64,000 nt of DNA from Polytrichum commune (GCA_950295325.1 OX485806.1:33232001-33296000); one strand, 5' to 3'. Positions 31,785 through 46,176 are shown, counted from the stretch's first letter. The notes: generated by a model from the sequence alone, not told the origin. Translations and numbers: made by a program.

Positions 31785-32540
31785 ACGTGTGTTGGAACCC
31801 CGGCGAATCGGGCAACGGGCAGGGCAAAGGCGGGTATGAAGAGGGTAGAAGGCGGGTATGAAGCGGGTAAGGTGGCGGGTAGAAGGCGGTGCGGGCGAAA
31901 AAGGGAAGCGGGGTCGCGAGCGGGGCAGGCAGGAGGCAAAGGCAAGGAGAGAAAGGGAGGGAGCGAAGGAGTGGCCATGACCTGCGGAGGCCTCGCCATA
32001 GCCAGCGCGTCCCGACATCGCACATCATCATCAGCCACCATCATCAAAGGCAGGGCGGCCCCGCTCACCACCACCACCATCCGCCTTCCCGCCTCGCGCT
32101 GCCGCTCCCAACGACCGCGTGGCCGCCCGATTTGGTGCCGATTGGGGGCGGAACGAGGCCCGACAGCAGCAAGGGTTACGATTACGAAGTGTGTGATAGA
32201 CTTCGCAGCAGCAGCGGGGCATACTTCCAGGGCGTCGTCATCGTGGACTCCGTGGCCGTGCGGCGAAGCTGGTGCGGGAGTGTGTGTGGCCTGCCGCGCA
32301 GCGGTTCCTCAGGGAGCCCGGTGCTGAGGGTAGGGTAGGGTTTGCTTTGGTCTGCTTTGCTTTGGTGTGGAGCGAACGGAAGGGGGAGGGGGGAACGAGG
32401 GAAGGGATTTGGAGCGGTTGGAGACTTGGCAGCCACGGTACAGTGTGGAAGGAGCCGTGGACGCGAGAGCCTGGTTGAGGTAGGTTGCCCGCGGGGCGAC
32501 GAGAGAGAGAAAGAGAGAGAGCGAGCTCTAGGGTTTATGT
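31785..32540 (+). promoter_or_regulatory. GC-rich promoter/5'-leader region of the PP4R3 gene
   Basis: A CpG-rich island in an AT-rich window. It contains a GAGA tract (32501-32520) and the telo-box-like TAGGGTTT (32529-32536), features common around transcription starts of plant housekeeping genes. A second GA tract lies at about 32699-32736. Long ORFs on both strands are expected from the composition and show no protein family. The distance to the coding start (about 2.6 kb) implies a 5' UTR intron or an unrecognised upstream exon. Confidence 0.5.
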
Positions 32541-35176
32541 ATGTATGTGGGAGTCTTCCATATTCATGTCGTGAGGTTGCTTTGTGTGTGTGTGGGAGGG
32601 AGAGTTTTGTGTGTAGCAGATTTTTGCTGTCTTGTGTGGCTGGGAGAGAAAGGTTCAGGGGTAAGAGAGAGCTTCAGGGGTGGTGTTGGGGTTGGAAGTG
32701 GAGAGAGAGCGAGAGAGCGAGAGAGAGAGAGAGAGGTGGCCGATTTGTTGTGGAAAGAGTTCTTGGTTCTTCTATGGGTGGGGTTAGATTATTGTTGTGA
32801 GGAGTGATAATCACCAGGTCGTAAAGCCATAGGGGAGCATTCTGCAGGTTTAGAGAGACTTGTTAGGGTGTAACTAGACATAATCATCATGGCATGGGCA
32901 TGGGCATGGGAACCCTATCTGACAGAAGAAGCGGTGCCTCGAAGGAGCCTCTCTCAGTAACACCAAGAAATAAATTCAGGTGTGGAGTTTCATGCAACGC
33001 AGCAATTGTGTAGGGTGGGAAGCTCAGTTGGTTGTTCTTGTGAACGCAGAGGTTGGGGGAAAGGAACCAGGAGGCACAAGTGAAAACGGCATGAAGAAGA
33101 CCACAGACCCCACTCTGGGCTTCCCATTGCATGTGTGAAGGAAGAATGTGTTTTAAATGCATTGGGAGTTGCAGGACAGCAAAGCTGTGAATGCTGTGTG
33201 TCATTTCTAAATAGGATAAACGACCAACGGAGGTTTCAAGGGAGCAAGGGTTAGGGTAGCTTGGAGGTGGTGGTGAATCCGCCAGTGAAGTGGTTTCAAG
33301 GTACTAGATGGAAATGGGAGGTTTCAAGGTCGTATGACAACAGTCATGGTTCCGTTCAGCTGAATATGAACATCGGGGTTTGAGGAACGGGTTTGAATGG
33401 AGTTTAGTAAGTTGAGGAAGCGACGAGTTATATAGATGGCACTGGGCAGAAGGTTTAGAGTACAGGAAGACGCCATCAAATTAGTCCCACGCCCCTGACT
33501 GTATGTGGAAATGTGGCGTAGGTGGCTTATTAGTGCGATGAGGTGATGGTTAATATTGGCGACAATGCGTTTGATGGGATTCTTCGTTTAATGTGGTTAA
33601 AGCTTTGTGACGAAATTCCAGCAGAGAGGATGTTGTTTGTATAGCCCTGTCAGTGCAAGTATCGCAGTGCTGGCTGGCTGGCTACGAGTAATGGCAGAGG
33701 TGGACACAGAGCTTGGGTTTCAGCCCAGGCGACAGGAAGAGTGCAAGCCACCATTGTAAATTGATTGTATAACCTGAGGTAGTAACTTGCTGGAGAATAA
33801 ATTGTCAGCTCAAGGCTTGCTGTGGGACCCTTTTTTCTTTCTTTCTGTGGGCGGATTTGCAATTAAAATTCATAACGTTTGAACCCTGTACTGGAGGGAG
33901 CATACATGACCGATTTACGAAGAAGCCCAAACCACATGGATTTCAACTATCTTCAGGTACTGTACCCCCTCTTGTAACAAAACCTCATTGTACCTCTTTT
34001 CGTTGCTCAATAGTAAGTCAGTAAACTGCAAAGAATCTGTCATTGGGGTATGTTCCAGTGTGAGTGAAGCTTCTGTAATTTTTTCTTTTTGTGGATTACT
34101 CAAGAATTGTCAAGGATATTGTAGTATAAGATAGAAGTATGGGGTTCTATAGTCGTTTGAGTTCCTGTCATTGTGGCCTTGCAAACTGTAACTGATGCTG
34201 TTAATTTTCATACCTTCATTGCAAAGATTTTGATAGAGTTGCTGATCAAAAATTTCAGTTCAGCAGAATTTGTGGGACCGGTTTCATGCTTCATACACAC
34301 ATTCTTGTGCGTTTAGAAGCTGAAATTATGTGAGGATTGCATATTTCCTCTACAGAAGTTGTCAGAAACATCCAAGAATCTAATGGGGCACAGTCGTAGT
34401 TGAACTTTCCAGGGTCTTCAAAGGTCTTGGTAGTGGCTACTGTCAAAATTATCACCTGCAGTCTTGGCGGCTTGAGTGAACCCTAGTAATGATTCTAGAT
34501 GGCAACTGTAATCTAAAGTTGCAGGAAGTAGCTCTATTCTGATCTTCTGGAAAGATGCTATGAGAGATCCTATGAGAGAAGAACAAAAGTGTGTGGTATC
34601 GTAAAGCTAGAGCTAAAACGTCCGTAAATTAGCACCCATCTAATTTTCCCAACTTATTACTTATTATTTGGAGGGTCTAGTGATGACAGTTATGACATTT
34701 TATTCAGAAAGAAACTGTTCTGTTAAGTCCACAGAGGCTGAATTGTCTAAAATTTTTAGACAATGAATTTTTAGACAGGTACTAGCATGCTGAGCTTCAA
34801 TACAATTTTAGTCACATTAGACTTTGATGTAAATAAAACAGTCAATGTTTTTAGGCTTCACACTGAAATGAAAAGTGAAGAATCTGGAATTTTAATATCT
34901 AGGCCTTCTATCTCGAGAATAGTTTTTGTATTCTAGTTCCATGACCAGGTGCTTGGTGGGTTTCATACGCTTGGTAATACGTACAGTTTGGGATTCCTGC
35001 AGTTTTTTCAGTTTTAAACAGTGACGTAAAATCATGAAGCTCTGTCAGACAATGGACCCCTTATTTGCGCAATAGTATTCTTTTAACATTCTCATGGTTT
35101 GGAAGTTTTGAAGTAAATCTCTGCTCACATCTTTGGCCTCCTTTAAAGGAGGGCCTTCTGATAGCTCTCTGTTGGT
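32541..35176 (+). other. Probable 5' UTR and 5' UTR intron(s) of PP4R3
   Basis: No coding signal in keeping with the gene. An in-frame TAG at 35162-35164 lies just upstream of the ATG, so translation cannot enter from here without splicing. A GAGGTAGGT near 32476 is one possible donor, but splicing cannot be fixed from the sequence alone. Confidence 0.4.
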
Positions 35177-38100
35177 ATGCAGCGAGTGAAGGTTTACCGT
35201 CTCAATGATGAAGGTAAATGGGACGACAAGGGCACCGGTCATGTGTCTGTTGAGTATCTAGAGGTAATCTTCACCCCTGACATGAAACTTCACAGATTCT
35301 CACCCGATTTGGAAAAAGAGAAGCATCAATGTCATTAAATTATGGTCCTCAAAATCATCTGGATGAACATTTTTGTGTAAACCCTACCTCATTCCCTGGC
35401 TGAGATTCTCAAGGATTTTAGGTCGTGTATATTTATCCCTTTTGAATCTTCTCAGATGTATCTGTTTCTCCTGCTGGTGGATTTCACATTTGGGAGCAGG
35501 ATAGTGAGCCAATAAGCTATGGAAATGCCATTGGTCACAGCCACTCTCTAGCACGGTGGCAGAGTCCCGAAACCCAGGTGGTTTTAGAATCTACATCCAG
35601 TCAAAATTTTCTTCAAGCATCAAGTGTCAAAATACTTCAAACACGTTGTTTGTTTTGTTTTGTTTTGTTGGAGATTTAATACAAGGACCACCTAGTTTAG
35701 GCTTGCATGGGACTCCAAATGGCAACATAGGAACCTTCTGAGGACATGGTTCTGCAAACCAGGGGTCAATCTGGGTGTTCTTGTTCATGGATTTTGAGGT
35801 AATTGGAATAGGCCTGATTTTATCCTAAAGCTTTTGGCACTTCATCAAAAGTACATTCTGAGCAAAGAAAACGGTTTCGAAGAAGCACACATTAAATGAG
35901 GTTTGGAGTGGCATTAAAGCTCTTTTATTGTCCTCCTACATCTGTGTTTCACGGAGTTTGTAGGTATACTTCAATTGTGAATGTTTGGAGGACTTTTTTC
36001 CTTCAACATGTAGTAGGGATTTTGAGGGTCAGGCGAGCATATCTGTCGTGATTTTTGTTGATATTTTTATTGATAGAGAGTTTAGCGGTGTGGATACTGT
36101 ATGCAATAGGACTCATAAGGCAGCTCAACTTTACAGAAATAGTCCTGAGATAAGTGGAATTGGGGGCTATAGCACATTATTGCTGCCCAGGATAAAGCTC
36201 TCATTAGTCTTGAGTACCTTCCTCAATACTGGCGAGAATACAGTATGTAGTAGGATCCACATTTCCAGACTTGTCTAGTTTACCTAGTGCGGAATGAAGA
36301 AAGAGTTGGGATCTATAGCACATGATTACTTACTGCCCTGGATGAAGCCCTCATTAGTCTTACATACAGTATTGTGATGTCAAAAGTTAATTTTACAAAA
36401 TGTAAGTACTTGACATATGTTGTTTCATTGGATCCTGAATGTTGGTTGCTTGGGTTACTGCAGCGCTCTGATGCAGTAGGTTTAGTGGTTATTGATGAGG
36501 AGGACAATCAAACCTTACTGGTCCATCGCATATCAGCTGATGATATATACAGACGCCAAGAAGGTGTGTATTTGTGTATTACAAATTGGACATCATGACT
36601 TTGTGTTGGAGTTGATTATTAAGCCTAGTTGTCGATGTTTGACTTAATATGGGGCATTCTTTGTATCAATTATTGTTTTGTTAGGGTCCTCCAGGTGTTG
36701 TTGCCATATTGAGGACTGCTATATGTTTGTTTTTGTAACTTGCTCTGCAACTAAAGTTTGTTTTTTGCAGACACAATCATATCATGGACAGACCCTGAAG
36801 TGGCTACAGATTTGGCCCTCAGTTTCCAAGAGACAATGGGTTGTTCGTTCATATGGTAAGTCCAGAACACTTCCAAGAAATCTAAGTCTCATTTTGGGTC
36901 TAGTTGATCTTATACACGCCTGCTTTCCTGGACGCAGTGTGGTGATGAGTGAATACTTGTGCCATCTTAGGAGTATGAGGCTCGAGGATCCTCAGTAGTT
37001 ACAACCAAGAGAACTGCGGGAGACCCTCGGCACTGGTGCTTCTATATTGGCAACTCCGAAGCATAGAATGTTGAACATAATAACTGGAACTTGATTATAT
37101 TTCAAAATCAAGTTCGAAAGCACAGGAAGTGAGATTATTGTGGGAAGTGGACTTTGTCATGTGTACCTATGAAGTTATTTGGTGTAGGTTATGAGGACAC
37201 TTGGTATGTATGAGGCGAAATTTCTTGAAGTTCCCCTTGACATCTTCAAATATGGGCCAGTAAAAGGTAGTACTGTCTTCAATGTTATGCGCGGTTTGGG
37301 TGGCTTGTATCTGCTGGCTGCTCAAGTTGAATACTATGAATACTATGAATGTATTCATAGTATAGCAGTTTATTCTAAATTACATATACTCTACAAGCAC
37401 AATTTGTGTGCTTACAGTATGATGATTTGTCAATGCCTACAGGGACCAAATATGCAGTGTGCAACGATCAATACATTTCCCGTCTGTGGGAGGTAAGATC
37501 CCAAGTGTGATTATACTCTCTGTTTGCAAATAATCTGTTGGCTTTCATCCTTATAGCAGCTTTCACCCTGTCCTGCATGTATGGACTTGCATTGTAGGTG
37601 GCTTCAGAATTTCAATCTGAAATTGTTGTTGAGGTGGAACTTTGTGTTGGATTGTATTTTTGTGCTTTGCTTCTACATTTGGGAGGGGAAATACTTGACT
37701 TGTCTCTTTAGTTGGAGTTATATTTTGCTTGACTATGCAGGTCTAGACAGTAATTCACGTCCAGTGGGTGATGACTTAGAGCATTCTGGCACTTCTCAAG
37801 ATGATGGTAAGCCAGCTGTAAATTATTATTAGGAAATTTGTCGTTAGTTTGCAATTGAGTATGCTCTATTTGCTTGTAATAAAAGAAATTGCACCAGCCA
37901 GCAACTGTCAGATGAATAATCTCTCAAGGAATGTATTATTCTAGATGCTAGATGCTGCATTTCTTTATGCAAACATTTTTTGACAGATGATGCGTTTCGT
38001 GAAGGTGGAGGTTCCGAATTACTCGAGCTTCCTCCAGTGGAAATGTCTACTCTTCCTCTGATAGCCAAGGTTTGTTCCAACCAGAGGGAACTTCTTGTTT

Positions 38101-41100
38101 ACTTTATCTGGTCACATTCTCATTTGGATGTGTTTTCTGTGTTGAAATTCAGAGGGGTGATGTGCTGTGTCATACTTATATAAGAATATATCTTCTCTAC
38201 TTGTATGTGTGATTTCCACTTTGTCAGTCTTGTTTCCATCACTTTGTGCATCTTTTATTGTGCAATTCATGGCTGTAGTGATTTTTTGATTTTGCTAGTC
38301 AAGCATGTATGCGTCCATAAGTCTCTCCAATGTGGAAGGATAGGTCGTGTGTAGGGCACAAATGGAGATGAACTTCAAAGTCCTGCGGTCTGGGGATGTT
38401 GTCTTTGCAGTTTGTGCTCTTCCTCACCCTTCAATTTTAAGTGCATCAGTAACACTGCTTCAAAACCTTGGTGCAGACTATTGCAGAAGTTCTACCATTT
38501 GATCGTGACAGGGTGGCAATCATGGTTGCACGGGATGTAAGTTAACAGCTGTGAACTTTTACTATCGTAGTGAGCGCTTGTATGGAATATGGGACATTGA
38601 AGCCCTATGCATTATTTTATCAACACCATTCTTGTTTTGTGCTTAAGACTGGTATCGAGGATTATGTTGACATTGATCTGGGTTGCTTCTTTTTCAGCAG
38701 GGTTACATCCGCAAGCTGGTGCAACTGTTTCGCACCTGTGAAGATCTTGAGAATGGTGAAGGTCTGCGTTGGATGTACAAAATAGTGAAGGGAATCAGTA
38801 AGTACATTTACTCCTGGCTTATGTCCTTGTGTCCTCATTTCTATTTTGGGTGTGGATTCAGTATCTTGTGATCAAGTAAACGAAGGCAGCAGGGAAGTGG
38901 TGTTCACATGTCTTCACTAAGGACTTCTGTTCTAGAGGTGGGAATGCAGGAGGTGATTCACACTTTAGAAAGTATATATTCTGATGCAGATTGTCATTTG
39001 TCTGCAGTCTCTCTCAACGATGGGCATATCTTTGACACCATATTTGGTGATGAGTACATAATGGACATTGTTGGAGCTTTGGAATGTGAGTTCACAAAGT
39101 CTGCTTCTCTGTTTTATTGCATTCTCTGCTGTAAAAGGGGAAGTCATGGTCGCTTGAAAATTCTGTACTTATTGTTGATGGTCTTGGGCATGGTGGTGTC
39201 TTATTTATGTAGTACTTATATGTCATACTTTTGCAGTCAAGTTGATTGTGTTTACTTTACCCTTGTACACTTTTGGTGCACTTAGCCTCAATTTCATGTT
39301 TCTTCTACATGGTAGCCATTTGTTTAGCGAGCAGTGCTTCTTCAGTTCAACTTCAGGTGCGCTACCTACAGAACCTAACAGTTATGGTGAGTCATTGTGC
39401 TCAGATGATCCGGAGCTCACTACAAGTCAAGATCACCGCAAATTCTTAAAGGAGCAAGTCACTTTCAAAGAGGTATGTAGAGGCATTTGTTGGCTTTGTC
39501 CCTAGAGCAGAGCTTTTGGTTTGCTTTGATTTCTCACCCATAAGTTTTGCCCCTGGATGAATGTCTTGTGGGAGTTTGAGAGTCAGGATGCAAACCTTCA
39601 TGTGCATTCCATGTGGATGAAACTAAGTTAACTCAAGTTAACTAGAGATCCTTGTAAGAGACTAAGCTAACTCCCACTCTTAAGGTAAGGCATAAGGGGA
39701 GCTCTAAACGAGGAGAGGTTGAGAGCAAGACACATAGAAATTAAATCATTATTCCATTGGGCAGGGCCTTACGTGCTTAGCACCCTGTTACTAATAAGTT
39801 TCTCCTGTGGTTCTTAAAGTCTTGACAAAGTCATAGACATCCTATGTATAGGGAATCATGTTTATGCACTTTCCTAATATGTGTCATTGGAGTAATATCA
39901 GAGAGCAACTTATGACTGCTTGGGCAGTGTTTCTATACACTTTCAGGCCCTGCTGAAGGTTGACCAGTGTTGAAATGCAAGATACTTTATGTTTCAGACT
40001 GGGAGCTAATAGTTAATTTTTTCACTTGTAAAAGCAGGCTGTTCCTATTCATGACCCAACAGTTTTGTCAAAGATTCATCAGACCTATCGTATTGGCTAC
40101 ATCAAGGTTAGTAGCAGCCTTCCTGACTCTGCATTCTTCCAGAGTAGGTTAAGAATTTACTAGGTGTGCTACAATACGTGTTATATATCTCATATTTTGT
40201 GGAATCTCATATGCCCAGTGGATTTTGTTCAGTTTAAATGTACAACTAGTCTTCTGAAATTGTGTCTATGTATACAGGATGTGATATTGCCCAGAGTGTT
40301 GGATGACCAAACATTTGCCACAATCAACTCAATCATGCTTTTCAACAATGTTTCAGTAAGTCTTGTTGTTTGATAATCATGAGTGGAATATTGTTTCAGT
40401 TTCAGTGTTTGTTCTCCAAGTGCGCAACTTGTACATTCTGATTGTAGGATTTCTGCAACATCTCCTATAAGCTTGTCATTTTCTGCATCTTCGACTTTCA
40501 GATTGCCCTTTTGGTTGGTCATTGATATAATGAATCATGTTAGCTCTTTGGAACCTGGGAGTTTGATTAGATTAACTTTCTTCTACTTGAGCAAAACTGG
40601 AAGGCTAATGTAGATTCATCTCTGTACACAGGTTGTGTCTTCTCTACAGAATGACAGTGCTTTTTTGTCAGAGCTCTTTGCAAGGCTTAAGTCACCTGAA
40701 ACACCAGAGAAGAACAAGCGTGACTTGGTTAGTTGCAAGTGCCTATTTCCATTTTCATTATCATCCCAGGTCCACTAGTCTGGCAAGTGGTCGTTTTCTA
40801 GACTTCATCCTTTGAAGCTTCTGACATTATAGTGTTGCAAGAGTTCAGTGGTTCTCACATATTTTTTCTCCAGGTGTTTTTTGTCCAGGAGTTTTGCAAC
40901 TTGAGTAAACATCTTCAGCCTGTAGTTCGAAGTCAGCTCTTCAGGTGTGTTGGGAAACAACTGAAGCTGTTGCTCGTCTGCTTGACAAAGATACAATTTA
41001 AAAAAAATCAGAGGCTCAGATATTTGTTTTCATTTGCTGCATGATTTCATGCTTTTCTGCTGTTGGTTAGGGCTTTTGAGCTCATTAAGAGAAAGACCGA

Positions 41101-44100
41101 GTCCTTATTGCAGGATTAATGTCTAGGCCAGCTAGGGTTTTGTGCGATTTAGTGAGTTTTATGTGTAATAATAGCATTTTGTGTAACTTCGTCTGTATCT
41201 CTGTACATATCCTCATATTGTTGAAGCACTATTCATTGCAGTGCACTTGTCAAAGAGGGATTGTTTGACATCGTGAAGGACATTCTCAAGGATGTGGAAG
41301 AAAGCGTCCGATTAAGCGGGTATTATATGTCATCTTGTAACAGCTCTCTTCAAACTTCTAGCACTGCACTAAGTTAATGTCTTTTTTAAACTTGTGTATT
41401 GAATGAACTTCAAAGGTCAGAAAATCAGTCTATTCCATTATTGACTGTTCACATAGTTGGTGACTTGGTACTAGGACTGACTTGGTGAGATTATTGACAG
41501 GTGTGATATCTTGATCGTGGTCTTGAACCATGACCCAGCCTTATTACGTTCCTTTTTGGTCAATCAAACGTCGCACACATTATTCAGTGAACTGGTACGT
41601 AGGAATTATTTTTATGAGTATTTTCATTGCATTTGGTCTTACAAGTATCGTGGCATTTTGATACTTATTCAACAAAATGAGGCTTTGCTTACATGGTGTT
41701 GCACACTTGAAGTTGAGCTCCAGGTTTTAATACGAGTGGTTTATTTTCATTATAAAGTTATTTTTTTTCTTCCTTTCCTGGAGTTTTACAACTTTGCACC
41801 TGTTATCAATTCTCATCAATCTTGGCTGTACCTCAGTTATTTAGTCATTTTGCGGTGTGAGCAGACGAAAAGGGTAGATGTAAGGTGTCACAATGGTAGG
41901 AAAGTCTATGTTTCTGAGAGTTGTCAACTGATGCTGAAGGAATCAATGAAGATTTGTACAAGATGAATTGGATTATTGAAGTATAGGATTTTCAATTGTA
42001 CAGGTGGAAGGGATGTTGACTCCCAGTGAAGGTGGTCTGCAAGCACAGCTTTTGGAAATCATGCGAATGCTTCTAGACTCTGAGACCATGGACACAGTAC
42101 GTTCTCGTGGTGCCGTGAGTGTCCAATGTCTTATCCTCTATTCGATTTTGGCTTCCTTGGTTTATGTATTGATTTTATTGTGGGTAGTTCTTGCTTTTAG
42201 TAAAATGCAAATTGGATATGTTCCATCGATTTAATCTGGAACCTCTATCAGGGCTATGTGCTTCTGGATTTCCTCTAGTGATCTGTATGTATGACACTAT
42301 GACAGGCTGTTTGATTTGTTATAGAAGGTTGGATACTATTTGAAAATTTGGATGCAGAGCAAGTAGCTGAACAGACGTGTTGGAATGTGTTGAATACAGC
42401 CACCACAAGCTGAGAAAAGTATGTTCTTGGAGATATTCTATGAGAAGTACATGGATCGGATGGTGCAAGTTCTCACAGATGGCTGTCCAACCGAATCAGG
42501 GAGTGCAGAGTCTCCCAAGGATCTCTCCAGTGATACTGGAAAGCAACCCAAACCAACTGTTTCACCAGAAATTCTTGGGAATATTTGTGAGCTGATGTGT
42601 TTTTGTGTCCAACATCATCGCTTTAGAATCAAGTGAGTCCTGAATCACATTATTCAAACCCATGGCCCACATCTTCCTTTGAATTCTTGTATTTGGTGGA
42701 AGTAAATTGTTGTCCACATTGATTCTACACAAACTCATACATGATAGTTGGTTGGCCTCAAAAACTGAATACTGTATAACTGGGGTTTTGGTCTGCATTG
42801 AACGCTTTCATTACCAGTATGTGACATGCTGTCACCTTTGAACAGGTACTATGTAATGAGGAATCAAGTTGTGGAGAAAATTTTGAAGTTAACTCGCAGA
42901 AAGGAAAAGTACTTGGTTGTAGCCGCTGTGCGATTTCTTCGGATATGCATCTCTTTGAAGGTTAGTTATATGGAAGTATTCTAAACCACCTCTCAATCAA
43001 TGTTGGATTCTACAGTCTTGACCATTTCTTAGGACTCTGGTAGATACTATGGAACAATTTATGGACAAGGCAGGTAAAAAGTATCAAGTGGTCCATGTAA
43101 AATTTGAAAGTATTGTATTCTACTTATTTTTGTACTCTTACCCACTTGATGCCTCCACTAAAACCCTAGGATAACTGAATAGGATAAGGAACCGTGCTTT
43201 TTGGAATTGTGTACATTACTGACATTGGGTGCTGTACAAGACATGTAAGCACTTATCGATTCAGACATTTTTATAGCCTAAATCCCTGTCTTAACTTATT
43301 GTCTGTTTCTGATGGACCACAGGATGAATTCTACTATCGGTACATAGTGAAGCACAACTGTTTTGAACCCATTATAGCATCTTTTGTGGCCAACGGCAAC
43401 CGTTATAACCTCCTGAATTCAGCTGTATTGGAGCTCATTGATTTCATCCGCAAAGTAAGTTGCCTACTCACTTTGTCCTGGAGTGTCATATGCAGGGGTT
43501 ATTATACATAGGCAGCCGCAAAATTTATGGCTACTTTTAACACAGCAGTTGAAGCTGATTGCAGAATTTATGAGATTAATAACTTGTGTATTGTTTTCTT
43601 TTTGGCCCAGTAGATTTTCATCTTTCAGATTGTTTTGAGAATTGTGTACCACACTTTGTCTCAATGTAGTCTGATAGTCTCCCAGCAATATGGCTATTGG
43701 AAACTGTACACTGGGATTATAGTTTTTCATGTTCCTGAACCTGTATTTGTGTGTCAACGGCAGTTTGTAAAGTCTGTTTATCAAAGACAAAAAGTGGGGA
43801 GGTCTATTTTTATAAAGGAATTGATGTCAAGTTTTCTGGGTCGCAGGAGAGCATACAGATTCTTATTTTGCATTTAGTTGAAAGATATTCATCAAAATTG
43901 GAGTCAATTGATTACGTGGATACTTTCCGGGCACTGAAGTTGAAGTATGAACAGGTATGTTCTTTCCTGTATTTCCTGACACTTTGTCTGGTCAGGCTTA
44001 GTGTCATACTGGCCTTTTGTCAGCTGTATGTGTGAGTTCTAATAAAAAATGTTCTTCCTAACCTCCTTAGATATGTTACAGGGGGCTTGCAAGACTACAT

Positions 44101-46176
44101 AAACCTTTATATTGACAGCTGACTTTCATAATGCAGTTGTTGGAAGCTCCTCCTCCTAGCACAAGGGATGCAGTGCCAGCTGTTACTAGTGGAGGCTCCG
44201 ACCATGGTTCCCGCAGTATGCGGGACAGGCACAATCACGCAGGTCTACCTGATAGTCGGAAAAGAAAAGACGAACGTGCTTTGGACAAAGATGAAGAGGA
44301 CTACTTCAATGAGGACAGGTAAAAATTACAGATTGTTCACAATAAAGGAGGGTACTGTATTGGTAGTAAAACTCACCGGTTTCATCATTGATGCAGTTGA
44401 GAGTAGGGGCAGGTGCTTTTAGTTAGATCTGATGGTGGCTGTAACAGATAAAGTAACTAGAGCTGTTCCAGTGAGTTCCTTCGAAGAATTGTCCATGGCT
44501 AATGTGGTGCACTAATTTATTTCTACAGCGATGATGAAGAGGATACAGCAACCGCCAGAGTGAGCACATCTTCAAGTCCTCAAGCAACAAAGGCTGTCTT
44601 ATTAAATGGCAGTGCAGTAGGGGATGCCCCTTTCAGGTTGCCATTTTCAACTAGTGCCCACTTCTTTTGTCAAACTTTATATGACTAGCCATACAGGTTT
44701 TACCTAAATGGGGACACTTGAGATGCCATTCATTGCTTTTGTGATTTCCATGACCATCGTTTAGTTTCTTTCCAGATTTTACGCTTCTAGGCTGTGTCAT
44801 GATCCCTTCCAGAATAATTTGAATAGGTTGTGTAGGAGAAATACTTACATCGCATTTGTGTACACTTGAGGTTCATATTTACTCTAGATCGCTGTCCTCT
44901 ATGGGTAGTTAAGCAGAAGGGCTTTCATGGGATTCTTGTCCCGAGGTATTTTTGGTCAACAAGATAGATATTATTCTTACATCTTTGCTCAAATGTTGCT
45001 GTTCTAGTCTGTCTGCTGCAATATGAGCATGTTTGTGTCCCAATTTTTATCCACTAAAGATCCCTGTTCTTTATATCCAGGGGAAGCACCTTTGGACTGG
45101 TTGATTATGATGATGAGGATGAGGACATGCCTGCAGCATTAGGGATCAATGGGAAAGATACAGGTGGGGTGTTTGAGAAGAAGTCTGACAACTTACTCCC
45201 AACAATCCCACTTGCAGACCCGATTTGGCCCGAAGTGGAGGATGTGTCCCTTGCAAAACGGAAACTGCCTCTTGCTCCGTCCTTGGAGGATACTGATGCA
45301 ACTGCTTTGAAGAGGCAAAAGCCAGAGGAAGGCCGGGCAAATGAACACTCCGTCAACGAGGCAAGCCTTTCCAGGATTGATGATTCTCAAGGAGTCGGGC
45401 CCTCTTCGAGTGGGGAGGTCTTAGGATTCACGGAGTCTGCAAGGGACCTCCCTCCAGTTTTAGCATGCTCTGAGTTACCTACTCCCCCCAACAACGCCAA
45501 GGTTCAGCGTTTTGAGGATTCAAAACCAGAGGTACTGTCTAGTAAGGAGGGAGAAACTGATCCCAAGATGTCAGAGACAGGCCAGCTGGCAGTTTCGAGT
45601 CTAGACCATGCTGGAAATGGAGGTTCCCAGAACGACACAGATGCAACAACTGGTGTGGATGCTGAACCATCCAACCGAACCACCAACATGGCTCCTTCAG
45701 ACCCGGTTTCAGTACCTGTTAGCAGTGAGACTGATGGGGCCTCCAAGTCTGCAGTTGTGAAACCCAGTAGCCATGTAGATGATGAGGTCTCAGCTCCAAC
45801 TGCTTCTTGTGGAGTTGTTGATGGTCACGATGATGACAGTAGAGAAACGATGAAAGGGGCAGGCATGAACGGGGTGGCAGACACTCCTCCATCAGGGGAT
45901 ATGGATTGCAAGGTGGTGGCCGACGGGGCTCCAACTGACAATGGTGTTGGTGGGTGCTCTGGCGATGACGCTTGTAATGGAACTGCCACTGAAGGCTCAG
46001 AGAGGGTAGGCCATGGGACTATCTCCAGCAAAGGTAGCAGTGGGAGTAATAGTGGGCTTTCACAACAACATAATGTGAGCGTAGTAGGTAGCGAAGGCAA
46101 CAAACTGACCAGCTTAGGTACTGATGTCATGAGGGGTGTGACTCCTACATCTCCGGGATCGTACTCTGTTCGATAG
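35177..46176 (+). CDS. PP4R3: PP4 regulatory subunit 3 (PP4R3/SMEK), 24 exons, 1108 aa
   Basis: This is the substrate-directing subunit of protein phosphatase 4. In Arabidopsis the SMEK1/PP4 complex dephosphorylates HYL1 in microRNA processing; other relatives act in DNA-damage recovery. Exon 1 starts [20 protein letters not shown], almost identical to plant SMEK. Residues 1-105 form the PH/EVH1-like domain (SFQETMGC, then [14 protein letters not shown]). The SMEK/armadillo core follows ([17 protein letters not shown] near 146; [33 protein letters not shown] near 595) to about 647. A 461-residue tail is acidic and Ser/Gly-rich, with a RKRK basic patch near 688 and a DYDDEDED stretch. All exon junctions are GT-AG and phases agree, giving 1109 codons with the stop. 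The start is the first ATG after an in-frame TAG; Arabidopsis SMEK has some extra N-terminal residues. Confidence 0.93.
35177..46176 (+). other. PP4R3: Exon map of the PP4R3 coding region
   Basis: Exons (first-last base): 35177-35263, 36464-36563, 36771-36855, 37443-37492, 37741-37806, 37987-38069, 38477-38536, 38701-38797, 39008-39085, 39405-39472, 40038-40106, 40278-40355, 40632-40727, 40874-40944, 41242-41319, 41501-41594, 42004-42096, 42400-42632, 42846-42960, 43323-43454, 43847-43954, 44137-44318, 44529-44636, 45081-46176. They were set by homology and phase. Uncertain points: exon 17 has two in-phase donors (42097 GTACGT or 42115 GTGAGT, six residues more), and exon 8 has a CAGCAG acceptor. 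The largest coding-region intron is the first (1.2 kb); most are 170-450 bp. Confidence 0.85.

Noticed and set aside
31638-32338. Long overlapping ORFs on both strands in the GC-rich island (up to 229 codons)
   Set aside because: High GC removes stop codons in all frames. The products are Arg/Ala/His-rich with no family features, and the region looks like a promoter and 5' leader.
32342-32807. ORFs of 152 and 88 codons over GAGAGA tracts
   Set aside because: Arg/Glu/Ser-rich frames are produced by the GA repeat. They lie in the probable 5' UTR.
36901-37000. Alternative PP4R3 exon reading ...[16 protein letters not shown]
   Set aside because: It follows an AG acceptor but ends in a stop and does not match the family. 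The segment at 37443-37492 ([14 protein letters not shown]) fits both phase and homology.
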